Shown here piece by piece: positions 1-5,501 of a stretch of 5,640 bases of DNA. Position 1 is the first letter of the stretch; the number at the start of each line of letters is the position of its first letter. The notes under the pieces were generated by a model. That model saw only the letters and a list, made by a program, of their open reading frames with translations, was not told the origin of the DNA and did no database searches. The position numbers were made by a program, and so were the translations under genes. Source of the stretch: Pseudomonadota bacterium (GTDB taxonomy: Bacteria > Myxococcota_A > Polyangia > Polyangiales > Ga0077539); assembly GCA_023428035.1 (NCBI GenBank), contig JAEYZO010000300.1:1-5640 (forward strand). The letters run 5' to 3'.

Positions 1-545
1 CGCACCACCTCGCGGTTGCGCCAGTCGCGAGCCTCGCGGGTCACCATCGACGACACCGAGGCGTTGACCTCGTAGACCTCGGGGCGGTTCGCGACGCGCA
101 GCGCGGTGCCGCCGCCGAGGCCGTTGCCCACGATCACGTTGAGGAGCTCGCCCCCGCCGGCCTTGAGCGTGACCCGCGTGCCGTGCCCGTCGTCGACCCC
201 GAAGGCCTCGTACGACGAGGTCTGCCGCCCCGCGACGCGGCTCACCCGCATCTCGGCGAAGCGCTCCACGAGGTCCTCGAGGGCGCGCGCCTCGGTGGGG
301 CCCTGCCCGGGCCGCACCATGCGCCACGCGCCGCCCTGCTTCTCGAACTCCATCGTGCGCTGGTCCTCAGGGCCCGTCGGGCGCGTGAGGATCACCCGGT
401 CGACGCGGCCGGCCTCGAAGGTCGTCCACGGCGTCGTGGTCGCGGTAGAGCTCGTCTCGGCCGGGGCCGGTCGGTAGACGTAGGCCGTCGCGCCGATGAG
501 CCCGACGAGCACGACCAGCCCGATCGTGATGCCCTTGCTGTTCAT
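1..545 (-). CDS. DUF4340 domain membrane-anchored protein, C-terminus beyond window
   Basis: The ATG at 545 opens a frame with no stop down to base 1, giving 181 complete codons; the gene is cut by the window edge. A short N-terminus (MNSKG) leads into one hydrophobic helix (residues about 6-24). A Thr/Ser/Pro-rich linker (26-42) and a soluble domain follow, so the protein is probably an N-in signal anchor with its domain on the outer face of the inner membrane. Features typical of DUF4340 are W74 with the following RPGQGPT stretch, the helical ARALEDLVERF segment (87-96), YEAFGVDD (112-119), the strand-Gly pattern VIVGNGLGGG (137-146), and VYEVNASV (157-164). It is the fourth gene of the ABC operon, 52 bases after the GldG-like gene, with no terminator-like hairpin between. 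A purine-rich GAGAGAC ending 2 bases before the ATG is the only ribosome-binding candidate, and no in-frame start lies upstream within the gap. DUF4340 proteins often accompany GldG-like genes; their biochemical role is unknown. Confidence 0.85.
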   Translation of the reverse strand, partial: MNSKGITIGLVVLVGLIGATAYVYRPAPAETSSTATTTPWTTFEAGRVDRVILTRPTGPEDQRTMEFEKQGGAWRMVRPGQGPTEARALEDLVERFAEMRVSRVAGRQTSSYEAFGVDDGHGTRVTLKAGGGELLNVIVGNGLGGGTALRVANRPEVYEVNASVSSMVTREARDWRNREVV

Positions 546-597
546 GGGTCTCTCTGCGTCTCTCGTGAGTGGGAGGGGTGTGCGAGCTGCGGGGAGG

Positions 598-2295
598 TCA
601 GAGCGTGGTCGAGCGCCGGGCCGACGCGCGGGCGCGGAGGATGAACACCCCCAGGAGCCCCACGAGCAGCGGCAGGCCGACGATGCTGCCCCACTTGAAG
701 ATCTGCTTCTTCACCTCGGTGACCTCGCCGAGCGGCGGGTCGGCGATGTTCTTCGCGCGCACCGCGAGGAGGTCGGTGTCCTGGCTCAGCCAGTCGAAGA
801 CGTTCTCCAGCAGCCGGATGTTGACCGGCACGCCGCCCTGCACCGGCGCGAGCGCGCGGAGCTGCTCGATGTTGAAGAGCTTGCCCGAGCCCACCACCAG
901 GAGCCGCGCGGGGTGCGCGCTCGTGGCGTGCGCCGGGGTGGTGTCCGCCGCCGGGGCCGCGCCCGCGTCTCCCTGCGCCGCGGGGGCGGGGGCGGTGAAC
1001 GCGCTGCGGAGCTGACCCTCGAGGGCCACCTCGACGAGGTAGCTCCCCGTCGAGGCGCCGCGGAAGAGGGTCCCCCGGCGCTGCCAGACGGCCTCGGCGT
1101 CGAGCTCGCGGTCGAAGTTGTCGCGCACCGTGGTCGAGCGCGAGCTGGTGCGGCCGACCTCGGTGAGCCGCGTGCCGTTCTCCGTCGCCCGCCCGCGGTT
1201 GATCGTGAGCGACGAGGTGTACGGGAGGTTGATCGCGCGGAGGCGGAAGACCGCGTAGTGCGAGGTGTCGATGCCCGGGCCGTCGTCGCCGCGCCGCGCG
1301 ATGAGCGTGGGGTAGGTGAACAGCGGCACCCGGATGGGGGTGTCTTCGATCTGCTGCACGGTGTCGGAGCCCTGCGCGTCGAGCACGATGTCAGGGTTGA
1401 TGGTGACGCCGTAGCCGCTGAGCAGGTTGTTCAGCCCGTGCGAGGCCGCCGAGCCCGAGGGCCGGATGTCGGTGCCCGTGACGTTCACGCCTGCGGCGAA
1501 GACGGCCACGGATCCGCCGCGCATGAGGTAGCTGTTGATCTGCCGGAGCTCGGGCTCGGTGATGGCCTGGCTCGGGTTCATGATGACCAGGCCCTTGATG
1601 TCCGCGGGCACGGTCTCGGCGCCGGAGCGCAGGTCGACGGTGCGGGTGGAGTAGGGCAGGTGCTCCTCGGAGAGGAAGCGCGAGAGGTACGGCATCGCCG
1701 TGTCCGGCGCGGGCTCGCCGTGGCCCGTGAGGAAGCCGATGACCCGCTCGCCCTCGACCATCTTCTTGATGATCGAGGTGAGCTCGTACTCCATGCCCTC
1801 GGCGAGCTGCAGGCGCACGAAGGGGAGGCGCTCGGTCTTGTCGCGGTAGGCGAAGGTCACGCAGCGGTAGACCTGCGCGGCCTGGGCCTGCTGCTGGGCC
1901 TGGTCGACGACCTGGATGGGGCGCCGCGAGCAGCCGGCGTTGTCGGCGTCGCGCTGGCGGTCCTGGTTGTCGTTGGGCACGCGCACCCAGCGGAGCTGCA
2001 CGCGGCCGTTGCCCGCGGAGACGTAGTCCTCCAGGCGCTCGCGCAGGAGGCGCTCGTCCTCGTTGGCGGGGGCGGGCTGGTCGGGGGTCCAGTAGACCGA
2101 GACGGTGAGGTCGTCCTGGAGACGTCCCAGCGTGCTGCGCGTGCCGCGAGAGAGGGTGTAGAGCTCGTTGTGGGTGAGGTCGACGCGCGCGCCCGTGAGC
2201 GCCCGCGCGGCCAGAGCGTTCAGGGTGATCGCGATGCCTAGGACGATGAAGACGAAGGCGAGGGTCTCTACGCGGACCCGGCTACGGCGTTCCAT
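598..2295 (-). CDS. GldG-like ABC transporter auxiliary membrane protein
   Basis: This 565-residue protein matches the architecture of the GldG-like ABC auxiliary family. It has one N-terminal membrane helix (about 11-32), a large extracytoplasmic region, and one C-terminal membrane helix (about 536-553) with a short basic tail. The family hallmark LYTLSRGTRSTL lies at 45-56 just after the first helix. GFLTGHGEP (187-195) and the following strand-helix pattern fit the central domain, with IKGLVIMNP at 233-241. Residues about 434-466 are an Ala/Pro/Thr-rich linker. LLVVGSGKLFN (465-475) and DTDLLAVRAKNI (506-517) are typical of the C-terminal part. The region 108-145 is polar and Gln-rich and carries the only two cysteines, C122 and C145. 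The start is well supported: GGAGGT (2310-2305) lies 9 bases upstream, inside the permease gene, whose stop is one base away, so translation is probably coupled. In Bacteroidota, GldG works with GldA and GldF in gliding; here only assembly with the neighbouring ABC proteins is inferred. Confidence 0.9.
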   Translation of the reverse strand: MERRSRVRVETLAFVFIVLGIAITLNALAARALTGARVDLTHNELYTLSRGTRSTLGRLQDDLTVSVYWTPDQPAPANEDERLLRERLEDYVSAGNGRVQLRWVRVPNDNQDRQRDADNAGCSRRPIQVVDQAQQQAQAAQVYRCVTFAYRDKTERLPFVRLQLAEGMEYELTSIIKKMVEGERVIGFLTGHGEPAPDTAMPYLSRFLSEEHLPYSTRTVDLRSGAETVPADIKGLVIMNPSQAITEPELRQINSYLMRGGSVAVFAAGVNVTGTDIRPSGSAASHGLNNLLSGYGVTINPDIVLDAQGSDTVQQIEDTPIRVPLFTYPTLIARRGDDGPGIDTSHYAVFRLRAINLPYTSSLTINRGRATENGTRLTEVGRTSSRSTTVRDNFDRELDAEAVWQRRGTLFRGASTGSYLVEVALEGQLRSAFTAPAPAAQGDAGAAPAADTTPAHATSAHPARLLVVGSGKLFNIEQLRALAPVQGGVPVNIRLLENVFDWLSQDTDLLAVRAKNIADPPLGEVTEVKKQIFKWGSIVGLPLLVGLLGVFILRARASARRSTTL

Positions 2296-2296
2296 T

Positions 2297-3238
2297 TCAG
2301 CTCCACCTCCGGCTGTCGAGCGAGCGGGCGGTCGCCAGGAGGGTCACGAAGATCACGCTGACGAAGTAGAGGATGTTTCGCAGGTCGATGACCCCGCGCG
2401 ACAGCAGCGTGTAGTGGTAGTCGGGGCAGATGTACTCGAGGATCGGCGCGGCCTGACCGAAGAAGATCAGGGCCTTGTTCAGGAGGAACAAGAGCGCCGA
2501 GATGATGAACGCGCCGAAGAAGGCCGTGATCTGGTCCTTCGTGTACGACGACACCATCACGCCGAAGGAGACGTAGGCGCCGCCCGCGAGGAGCAGGCCC
2601 AGGTAGCCGCCCCACACGGGCCCCGCGTCGAGCTGGCCCATGCGCGACACCGCCAGCGGGTACGAGAGCGTCGCGACCAGGCAGATCGCGAGCAGGCCCA
2701 TCGCGCCGAGGAACTTCCCGACGATCACCTCCCAGTCGCGCACGGGCTGGGTGATGAGCATCTCGAGGGTGCCGGTGCGGCTCTCCTCGGCGAAGGTGCG
2801 CATCGCGATGGCCGGCGCGATCAGGGGCATCAGCCACGCGATGCTGTTGAACAGCGGCTGCAAGCTCGCCCGCCCGATCACGAGGAACGCGAAGGGGTAG
2901 AACATCAGGAAGCCCACCAGCAGCAGGAACATCCCGATCACGATGTAGCCGAGGGGCGATGCGAAGTACGAGATGAACTCCCGCTTCGCGATCACGAAGG
3001 TGTTGTGCACCGGCGACCCGATGGAGCCCGCGCTCACCTTCGGCCGCGGCGCCGCGGGCTTCTCTTCAGCCTTCTTCGTCTCAGCCTTCTTCGTCTCGGC
3101 CTTCGCCTCGGGCTCGTCGGCCTTCGCGGTGGAGGTCTCCGCGGCCGCGGGGGCGTCGACCTCGGCGGTCGGGGCGGCCTTCACCGCCTCGTCGTCGGCG
3201 GCGCCGGAGTGCTCCGGCTTCGTCGTCTCGTCAGCCAT
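2297..3238 (-). CDS. ABC-2 type transporter permease, GldF-like
   Basis: This 313-residue inner-membrane permease would be the membrane channel or mechanical subunit paired with the upstream ATPase. Residues 1-75 form a hydrophilic Ala/Glu/Lys/Thr-rich tail, probably cytoplasmic and disordered. The conserved core then begins at about 80 with AKREFISYFASPLGYIV. About six membrane segments can be seen, near 97-117, 128-146, 172-195, 208-231, 237-257 and 284-304. The sequence EESRTGTLEMLITQPV (151-166) is the classic cytoplasmic coupling motif of GldF/NosY-like ABC-2 permeases, and RGVIDLRNILYF (281-292) is also typical of them. Without the tail the length is normal for GldF (about 240). The gene starts 3 bases after the ATPase stop, and its Shine-Dalgarno AAGGAG overlaps the end of that gene. 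A perfect 15-bp tandem duplication lies in the tail. The start could be further in, but no comparably placed ribosome-binding site was noticed there, and the tail keeps the operon's codon bias. Confidence 0.92.
   Translation of the reverse strand: MADETTKPEHSGAADDEAVKAAPTAEVDAPAAAETSTAKADEPEAKAETKKAETKKAEEKPAAPRPKVSAGSIGSPVHNTFVIAKREFISYFASPLGYIVIGMFLLLVGFLMFYPFAFLVIGRASLQPLFNSIAWLMPLIAPAIAMRTFAEESRTGTLEMLITQPVRDWEVIVGKFLGAMGLLAICLVATLSYPLAVSRMGQLDAGPVWGGYLGLLLAGGAYVSFGVMVSSYTKDQITAFFGAFIISALLFLLNKALIFFGQAAPILEYICPDYHYTLLSRGVIDLRNILYFVSVIFVTLLATARSLDSRRWS
3067..3096 (-). repeat. 15-bp perfect tandem repeat, two copies, inside permease tail
   Basis: The unit cagccttcttcgtct (plus-strand reading) occurs twice back to back at 3067-3081 and 3082-3096. 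A third, diverged unit follows from 3097. Because 15 is a multiple of three, the repeat encodes two copies of the pentapeptide ETKKA in the permease N-terminal tail without changing frame. Slippage could lengthen or shorten the tail by five residues at a time. Confidence 0.9.
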
Positions 3239-3241
3239 CTG

Positions 3242-4276
3242 TCACTCCTTGCCCTTCGCTGAAGCCTTGCCCGCCGCGCGGCGCGGCTCGTCGCCCACCG
3301 TGAGCTGGCGGAACACCTCGTCGAGCTGCACCGCCTCGCGGCGGAGCTCGACCAGGTTCCACCCGCGGTCGACGGCCATGCGGAAGAAGTCCTTGCGGTG
3401 GTCGGCGCCGCCCTGGTGGCTGAGCTCCACCATGTGGGCCTTGTCTCCGCCCTCGATGGCCTTGGCCGTCGCGCCGGGCACCACCGCGCGCACCGCGTCG
3501 AGCACCTCGTCGCGGCTCGGCGCGGGCCGCGCGCTGCCGTTGCTGCGCATCCCCTCTCGGTCGTCGACGCCCACCACGTAGCGCACGCGGCCGCTGCGAG
3601 AGGCCAGCTCGTCGGGCGCGCCGTCGGCGACGATCTTGCCCTTGTTGATGATCAGCACCCGGCCGCACGCGGCCTTCACCTCGGCGAGCTTGTGCGTCGA
3701 GAGCATCACCGTGCGCGTCTTGCCGATGCGCTTGATGTACTCGATCACCTCGGCGCTCTCGTTCGGGTCGAGGTCCGCCGTGGGCTCGTCGAGGATCAGG
3801 ATCTTCGGGTCGTGGATGAGCGCCTGGGCGAGGCCGACGCGCTGGCGGTAGCCGTAGGAGAGCTGCCCGATGGTCTTCGAGAGCTCGTCCTTCAGGCCGC
3901 AGACCTCGACCACCTCGCGGATCTTCTCGCGCTGCTTGTCCTTCGGGATGGCCCGCAGGTCGGCGATGAACTGCAGGTACTCCACCACGCCCATCTCGGT
4001 GTAGAGCGCCGCGCGCTGCGGGAGGTACCCGAGCACCGAGCGCACCGCGAGGGGCTCGTCGAAGACGTCGAAGCCCGCCACCGTCGCCGCGCCCTCGCTC
4101 GGCGAGATGAAGCAGGTCAGGATCTTCATCGTGGTGGTCTTGCCGGCGCCGTTCGGCCCGAGGAAGCCCACCACCTCCCCCTCGCGGATCTCGAAGCTCA
4201 AGCGATCGACGGCGCGCTGGACCCCGTACACCTTCGACAGGTCCCGCGCCTCGATCATCACGTCCTTCAAAGCCAT
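3242..4276 (-). CDS. ABC transporter ATPase, GldA-like
   Basis: This is a complete cytoplasmic nucleotide-binding subunit of 344 residues that should power the permease encoded next. All catalytic motifs are visible: Walker A GPNGAGKT (40-47), Q-loop glutamine Q87 in GYLPQ, signature LSYGYRQRVGLAQAL (139-153), Walker B ILILDEP (159-165) with catalytic E164, D-loop around DLDPNE (168-173), and switch histidine H195. The C-terminal extension ends in LVELRREAVQLDEVFRQLT (308-326), a conserved piece of the GldA/drug-export ATPase tail, followed by a short Lys/Ala-rich end. The first position after LS in the signature is Tyr-Gly-Tyr rather than the more common Lys-Gly-Tyr; this is a mild variation. 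It is the first gene of the operon. Two starts are possible: ATG 4276 with GAAGGG 8 bases upstream, or ATG 4258 (residue 7) with AAGGA 4 bases upstream. The second gives the family-typical beginning MIEARDLSKVYG. Confidence 0.95.
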   Translation of the reverse strand: MALKDVMIEARDLSKVYGVQRAVDRLSFEIREGEVVGFLGPNGAGKTTTMKILTCFISPSEGAATVAGFDVFDEPLAVRSVLGYLPQRAALYTEMGVVEYLQFIADLRAIPKDKQREKIREVVEVCGLKDELSKTIGQLSYGYRQRVGLAQALIHDPKILILDEPTADLDPNESAEVIEYIKRIGKTRTVMLSTHKLAEVKAACGRVLIINKGKIVADGAPDELASRSGRVRYVVGVDDREGMRSNGSARPAPSRDEVLDAVRAVVPGATAKAIEGGDKAHMVELSHQGGADHRKDFFRMAVDRGWNLVELRREAVQLDEVFRQLTVGDEPRRAAGKASAKGKE

Positions 4277-4290
4277 CGCCCTCGCCCTTC
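4263..4290 (-). promoter_or_regulatory. Two candidate ribosome-binding sites for the ATPase gene
   Basis: GAAGGG at 4290-4285 serves ATG 4276 with 8 bases between, which is near ideal. AAGGA at 4267-4263 serves ATG 4258 with only 4 bases between, which is tight, but the resulting protein starts exactly where GldA-like ATPases usually begin. The two starts are in frame and differ by six residues (MALKDV). The upstream start is slightly preferred on spacing, and the sequence cannot settle it. Confidence 0.5.
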
Positions 4291-4297
4291 GCTGGTT

Positions 4298-4339
4298 GGC
4301 GCCGCCGAACGGCGCCGCTGCGCGCGACCGCGCGGCGCC
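4298..4339 (-). promoter_or_regulatory. Competing hairpins in the leader of the ABC operon
   Basis: Three GGCGCC-containing blocks lie in the predicted untranslated leader. In transcript order these are GGCGCCGC (4339-4332), GCGGCGCCG (4318-4310) and CGGCGCC (4304-4298). Block one can pair with block two in an 8-bp stem with a 13-base loop. Block two can instead pair with block three in a 7-bp stem with a 5-base loop (TTCGG). The two stems exclude each other. No U-run follows either stem, so neither is a classic terminator. The second hairpin ends 7 bases before GAAGGG and might affect ribosome access. In DNA this GC-rich, such pairings can also arise by chance. Confidence 0.35.
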
Positions 4340-4377
4340 TGAGGCCTACGCTCTTGGGGCCCCGGCGGCGGGCGCGC

Positions 4378-4405
4378 ATCCTAGTCAGGGAGTTCCGGGT
4401 GTCAA
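4378..4405 (-). promoter_or_regulatory. Sigma70-type promoter of the ABC operon
   Basis: Reading the minus strand, a perfect -35 box TTGACA lies at 4405-4400. A 16-base spacer follows, then TAGGAT at 4383-4378, which matches four of six bases of TATAAT including the key A2 and T6. Transcription would start near 4371, giving a leader of about 95 nt before ATG 4276. It is the only good promoter match noticed upstream of the four-gene operon, and no internal promoter is needed between the coupled genes. Confidence 0.65.
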
Positions 4406-4483
4406 CGACGCTGGCGAAGCCCGTAAACGCCCGTCTCGCGCGCGGCAACCGGGCGCTCCCCGCGGGTATTCCCGCCCGACTCC

Positions 4484-4921
4484 GTGCATCCTCGCGCCGT
4501 GTTCACCCACCGCCGCCCCGTGCGCTTCCAAGACGTCGACGTCGCGCGCATCGTCTTCTTCGCGCGCTACCTCGACTACTGCCACGACGCCGTCGAGGCC
4601 CTCTTCGCCGCGCTCCCCGGCGGATACCCCTCGCTCACGATGGAGCGCGACGTGGGCGTCCCCACGGTGCGCCTCGAGGTCGAGTACCGCTCCCCGCTGC
4701 GCTACGGCGACGTGGCCGTGATCGAGCTCGCGGCCCTGCGCGTGGGCGGGCGCTCGTTCACCCTGCGCCACACGATCCGCCGCGGCGACGACGGCCCGGT
4801 CTGCGCGACGGTCACGCACACCATGGTCACCGCGCGGCTGAGCGAGCTGGGCTCCGTCGACATCCCCGACGACGTCCGCGCCGTTCTCGCCGCGCACCTC
4901 GTCAGCGACGGAGCTGCTTGA
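4484..4921 (+). CDS. Acyl-CoA thioesterase, 4-hydroxybenzoyl-CoA thioesterase (hotdog) family
   Basis: This small cytoplasmic hotdog-fold protein of 145 residues probably hydrolyses an acyl- or aryl-CoA thioester; the substrate cannot be read from sequence. The N-terminal motif RFQDVDVARIVFFARYLDY (14-32) matches the family pattern FxDxDxAGIVxxxxY. D19 is at the place of the catalytic Asp of Pseudomonas 4-hydroxybenzoyl-CoA thioesterase, and the usual Gly after Ala is Arg (R22). The strands VRLEVEYRSPLRYGDVAVIEL (62-82), SFTLRHTI (91-98) and ATVTHTMV (108-115) complete the fold, and the length is normal. The start codon is GTG at 4484. A second in-frame GTG at 4499 would give 140 residues beginning FTHRRPVRF, equally family-like. 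Neither has a Shine-Dalgarno, so translation may be leaderless or weak. Its last 20 bases overlap the end of the opposing acetyltransferase gene. No functional link to either neighbour is apparent. Confidence 0.88.
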   Translation: MHPRAVFTHRRPVRFQDVDVARIVFFARYLDYCHDAVEALFAALPGGYPSLTMERDVGVPTVRLEVEYRSPLRYGDVAVIELAALRVGGRSFTLRHTIRRGDDGPVCATVTHTMVTARLSELGSVDIPDDVRAVLAAHLVSDGAA

Positions 4922-5390
4922 TCATCCTGAGGCGCACGGTCTGGTAGCCCATCTCCTCGTAGAGCTTGCGGGCCACGACGTTGTCGGCGTCGACGCGCAG
5001 GCCCACCGAGGTGATGCCCCGGGCGCGGGCCTCCTCCTCGGCGCGCTCCATCAACAAGCGGCCGAAGCCCCGAGAGCGGCAGCGCTGCACCACCGCGACG
5101 GAGTTCACCCACAGCCACACGACGCCCGTGCGGACGTCTTCGCTCTCGGTGAGCCAGAGGTGCCCGCCGTAGCTGCCGTCGTCGTCCTCGACCACGAAGA
5201 GGGCCGAGGCCTCGGCGACGGGCCCCTCGGGGCCCCAGCTCCAGCGCTCCCTCAAGCGCGCGGGCCAGCGCCGCCGGAAGATCTCCCGCTCCTCCTCGGG
5301 CGCGTGTCGCAGGGTCTGTAGCCCGACCTCGACGTCGAGGGCCACGAACGCGTCCCAGTCCCCCTCGTGGTAGCGGCGCACCCGCGGCAT
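4902..5390 (-). CDS. GNAT family N-acetyltransferase
   Basis: This complete 162-residue GCN5-related acetyltransferase would transfer an acetyl group from acetyl-CoA to an unidentified amine. The beginning VRRYHEGDWDAFVALD (4-19) is the usual first strand-helix of the fold. The acetyl-CoA pyrophosphate-binding signature RxxGxG is R105-S-R-G108-F-G110, preceded by the strand WVNSVAVV (94-101) that normally leads into it. The C-terminal part ITSVGLRVDADNVVARKLYEEMGYQTV (126-152) contains the classic N-x-x-A-x-x-L-Y-x-x-x-G-Y motif, with N137, Y144 and Y149. Residues 30-60 are a basic, Trp-rich insertion (RRRWPARLRERWSW) that may shape the acceptor site. The ATG at 5390 fits the family start, but the only weak ribosome-binding candidate is GGCGGGCG just upstream. 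The gene runs towards the thioesterase gene and overlaps its 3' end. It is probably a single-gene unit. Confidence 0.92.
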   Translation of the reverse strand: MPRVRRYHEGDWDAFVALDVEVGLQTLRHAPEEEREIFRRRWPARLRERWSWGPEGPVAEASALFVVEDDDGSYGGHLWLTESEDVRTGVVWLWVNSVAVVQRCRSRGFGRLLMERAEEEARARGITSVGLRVDADNVVARKLYEEMGYQTVRLRMIKQLRR

Positions 5391-5501
5391 CGCCCGCCAT
5401 GGTCCGCGGGGTCACGATCACGCGTCAAGCGCCGCGCGCACGCGCGGCGGCGAAGTCACCGGGAGAGCGCCGCGTGTTCTACACTGCCCGGCGTCTCCGC
5501 G
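5391..5501. other. Divergent intergenic region with 8-bp palindrome
   Basis: These 111 bases lie between the acetyltransferase start (leftward) and the secreted-protein start (rightward). A perfect inverted repeat, cgccgcgc and gcgcggcg around a 4-base centre, spans 5430-5449 and could be an operator or a hairpin. On the minus strand TTGACG at 5428-5423 resembles a -35 box for the acetyltransferase, but the best -10 (GACCAT, 18 bases on) matches poorly. Confidence 0.45.
5480..5485 (+). promoter_or_regulatory. Possible -10 element for the secreted-protein gene
   Basis: TACACT at 5480-5485 stands out in very GC-rich DNA and matches five of the six bases of TATAAT if T-A-x-A-x-T is scored loosely (four strictly). 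No good -35 lies 16-18 bases upstream (only caccgg-like sequence). Transcription would begin near 5492, leaving a leader of about 10 bases without a Shine-Dalgarno before ATG 5502. Confidence 0.35.

Larger units (their letters stand above)
4277..4483. other. Divergent intergenic region between ABC operon and thioesterase gene
   Basis: These 207 bases separate the two outward-facing genes. The half nearest the ATPase holds its promoter and structured leader. On the rightward side, towards the thioesterase, no convincing -35/-10 pair was found: weak elements such as TTGGGG at 4354 or TAAACG at 4424 lack matching partners at proper spacing. No RNA gene or small coding frame with its own ribosome-binding site is evident. 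Confidence 0.6.

Noticed and set aside
546..597. Possible terminator or separate promoter between the GldG-like and DUF4340 genes
   Set aside because: The 52 bases hold a short direct repeat (gtctctc at 548 and 558) but no stable hairpin, no T-run and no -35/-10 pair, so the DUF4340 gene is taken as part of the operon.
106..644. Plus-strand open frames of 123 and 153 codons at the left end
   Set aside because: They lie opposite the DUF4340 gene, which runs off the window edge on the minus strand. Their Pro/Ser/Arg or Arg/Ala-rich translations have no domain.
496..2241. 581-codon open frame on the plus strand opposite the GldG-like gene
   Set aside because: The translation is a low-complexity run of Arg, Ala, Gly, Val, Glu, Asp and His, as produced by antisense reading of GC-rich codons. 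It shows no domain, while the minus-strand frame carries clear GldG motifs.
2168..3262. 364-codon plus-strand open frame opposite the permease
   Set aside because: Its Glu/Arg/His-rich and Leu/Arg-rich blocks mirror the permease codons and the Ala/Lys tail on the other strand. There is no ribosome-binding site and no recognisable fold.
3398..4342. 314-codon plus-strand open frame opposite the ATPase
   Set aside because: It is a composition-driven shadow of the ATPase gene, with no motif.
3231..4448. 405-codon open frame on the minus strand overlapping the ATPase
   Set aside because: It is the ATPase gene read in another frame: Arg/Gly-rich without motifs. Its only support is lack of stops in GC-rich DNA, and its start lies upstream of the predicted transcription start.
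4702..5421. Alternative minus-strand frames over the acetyltransferase and thioesterase genes
   Set aside because: They are off-frame or antisense reads of two genes with clear family motifs. Part of one of them lies antisense to the thioesterase catalytic region.
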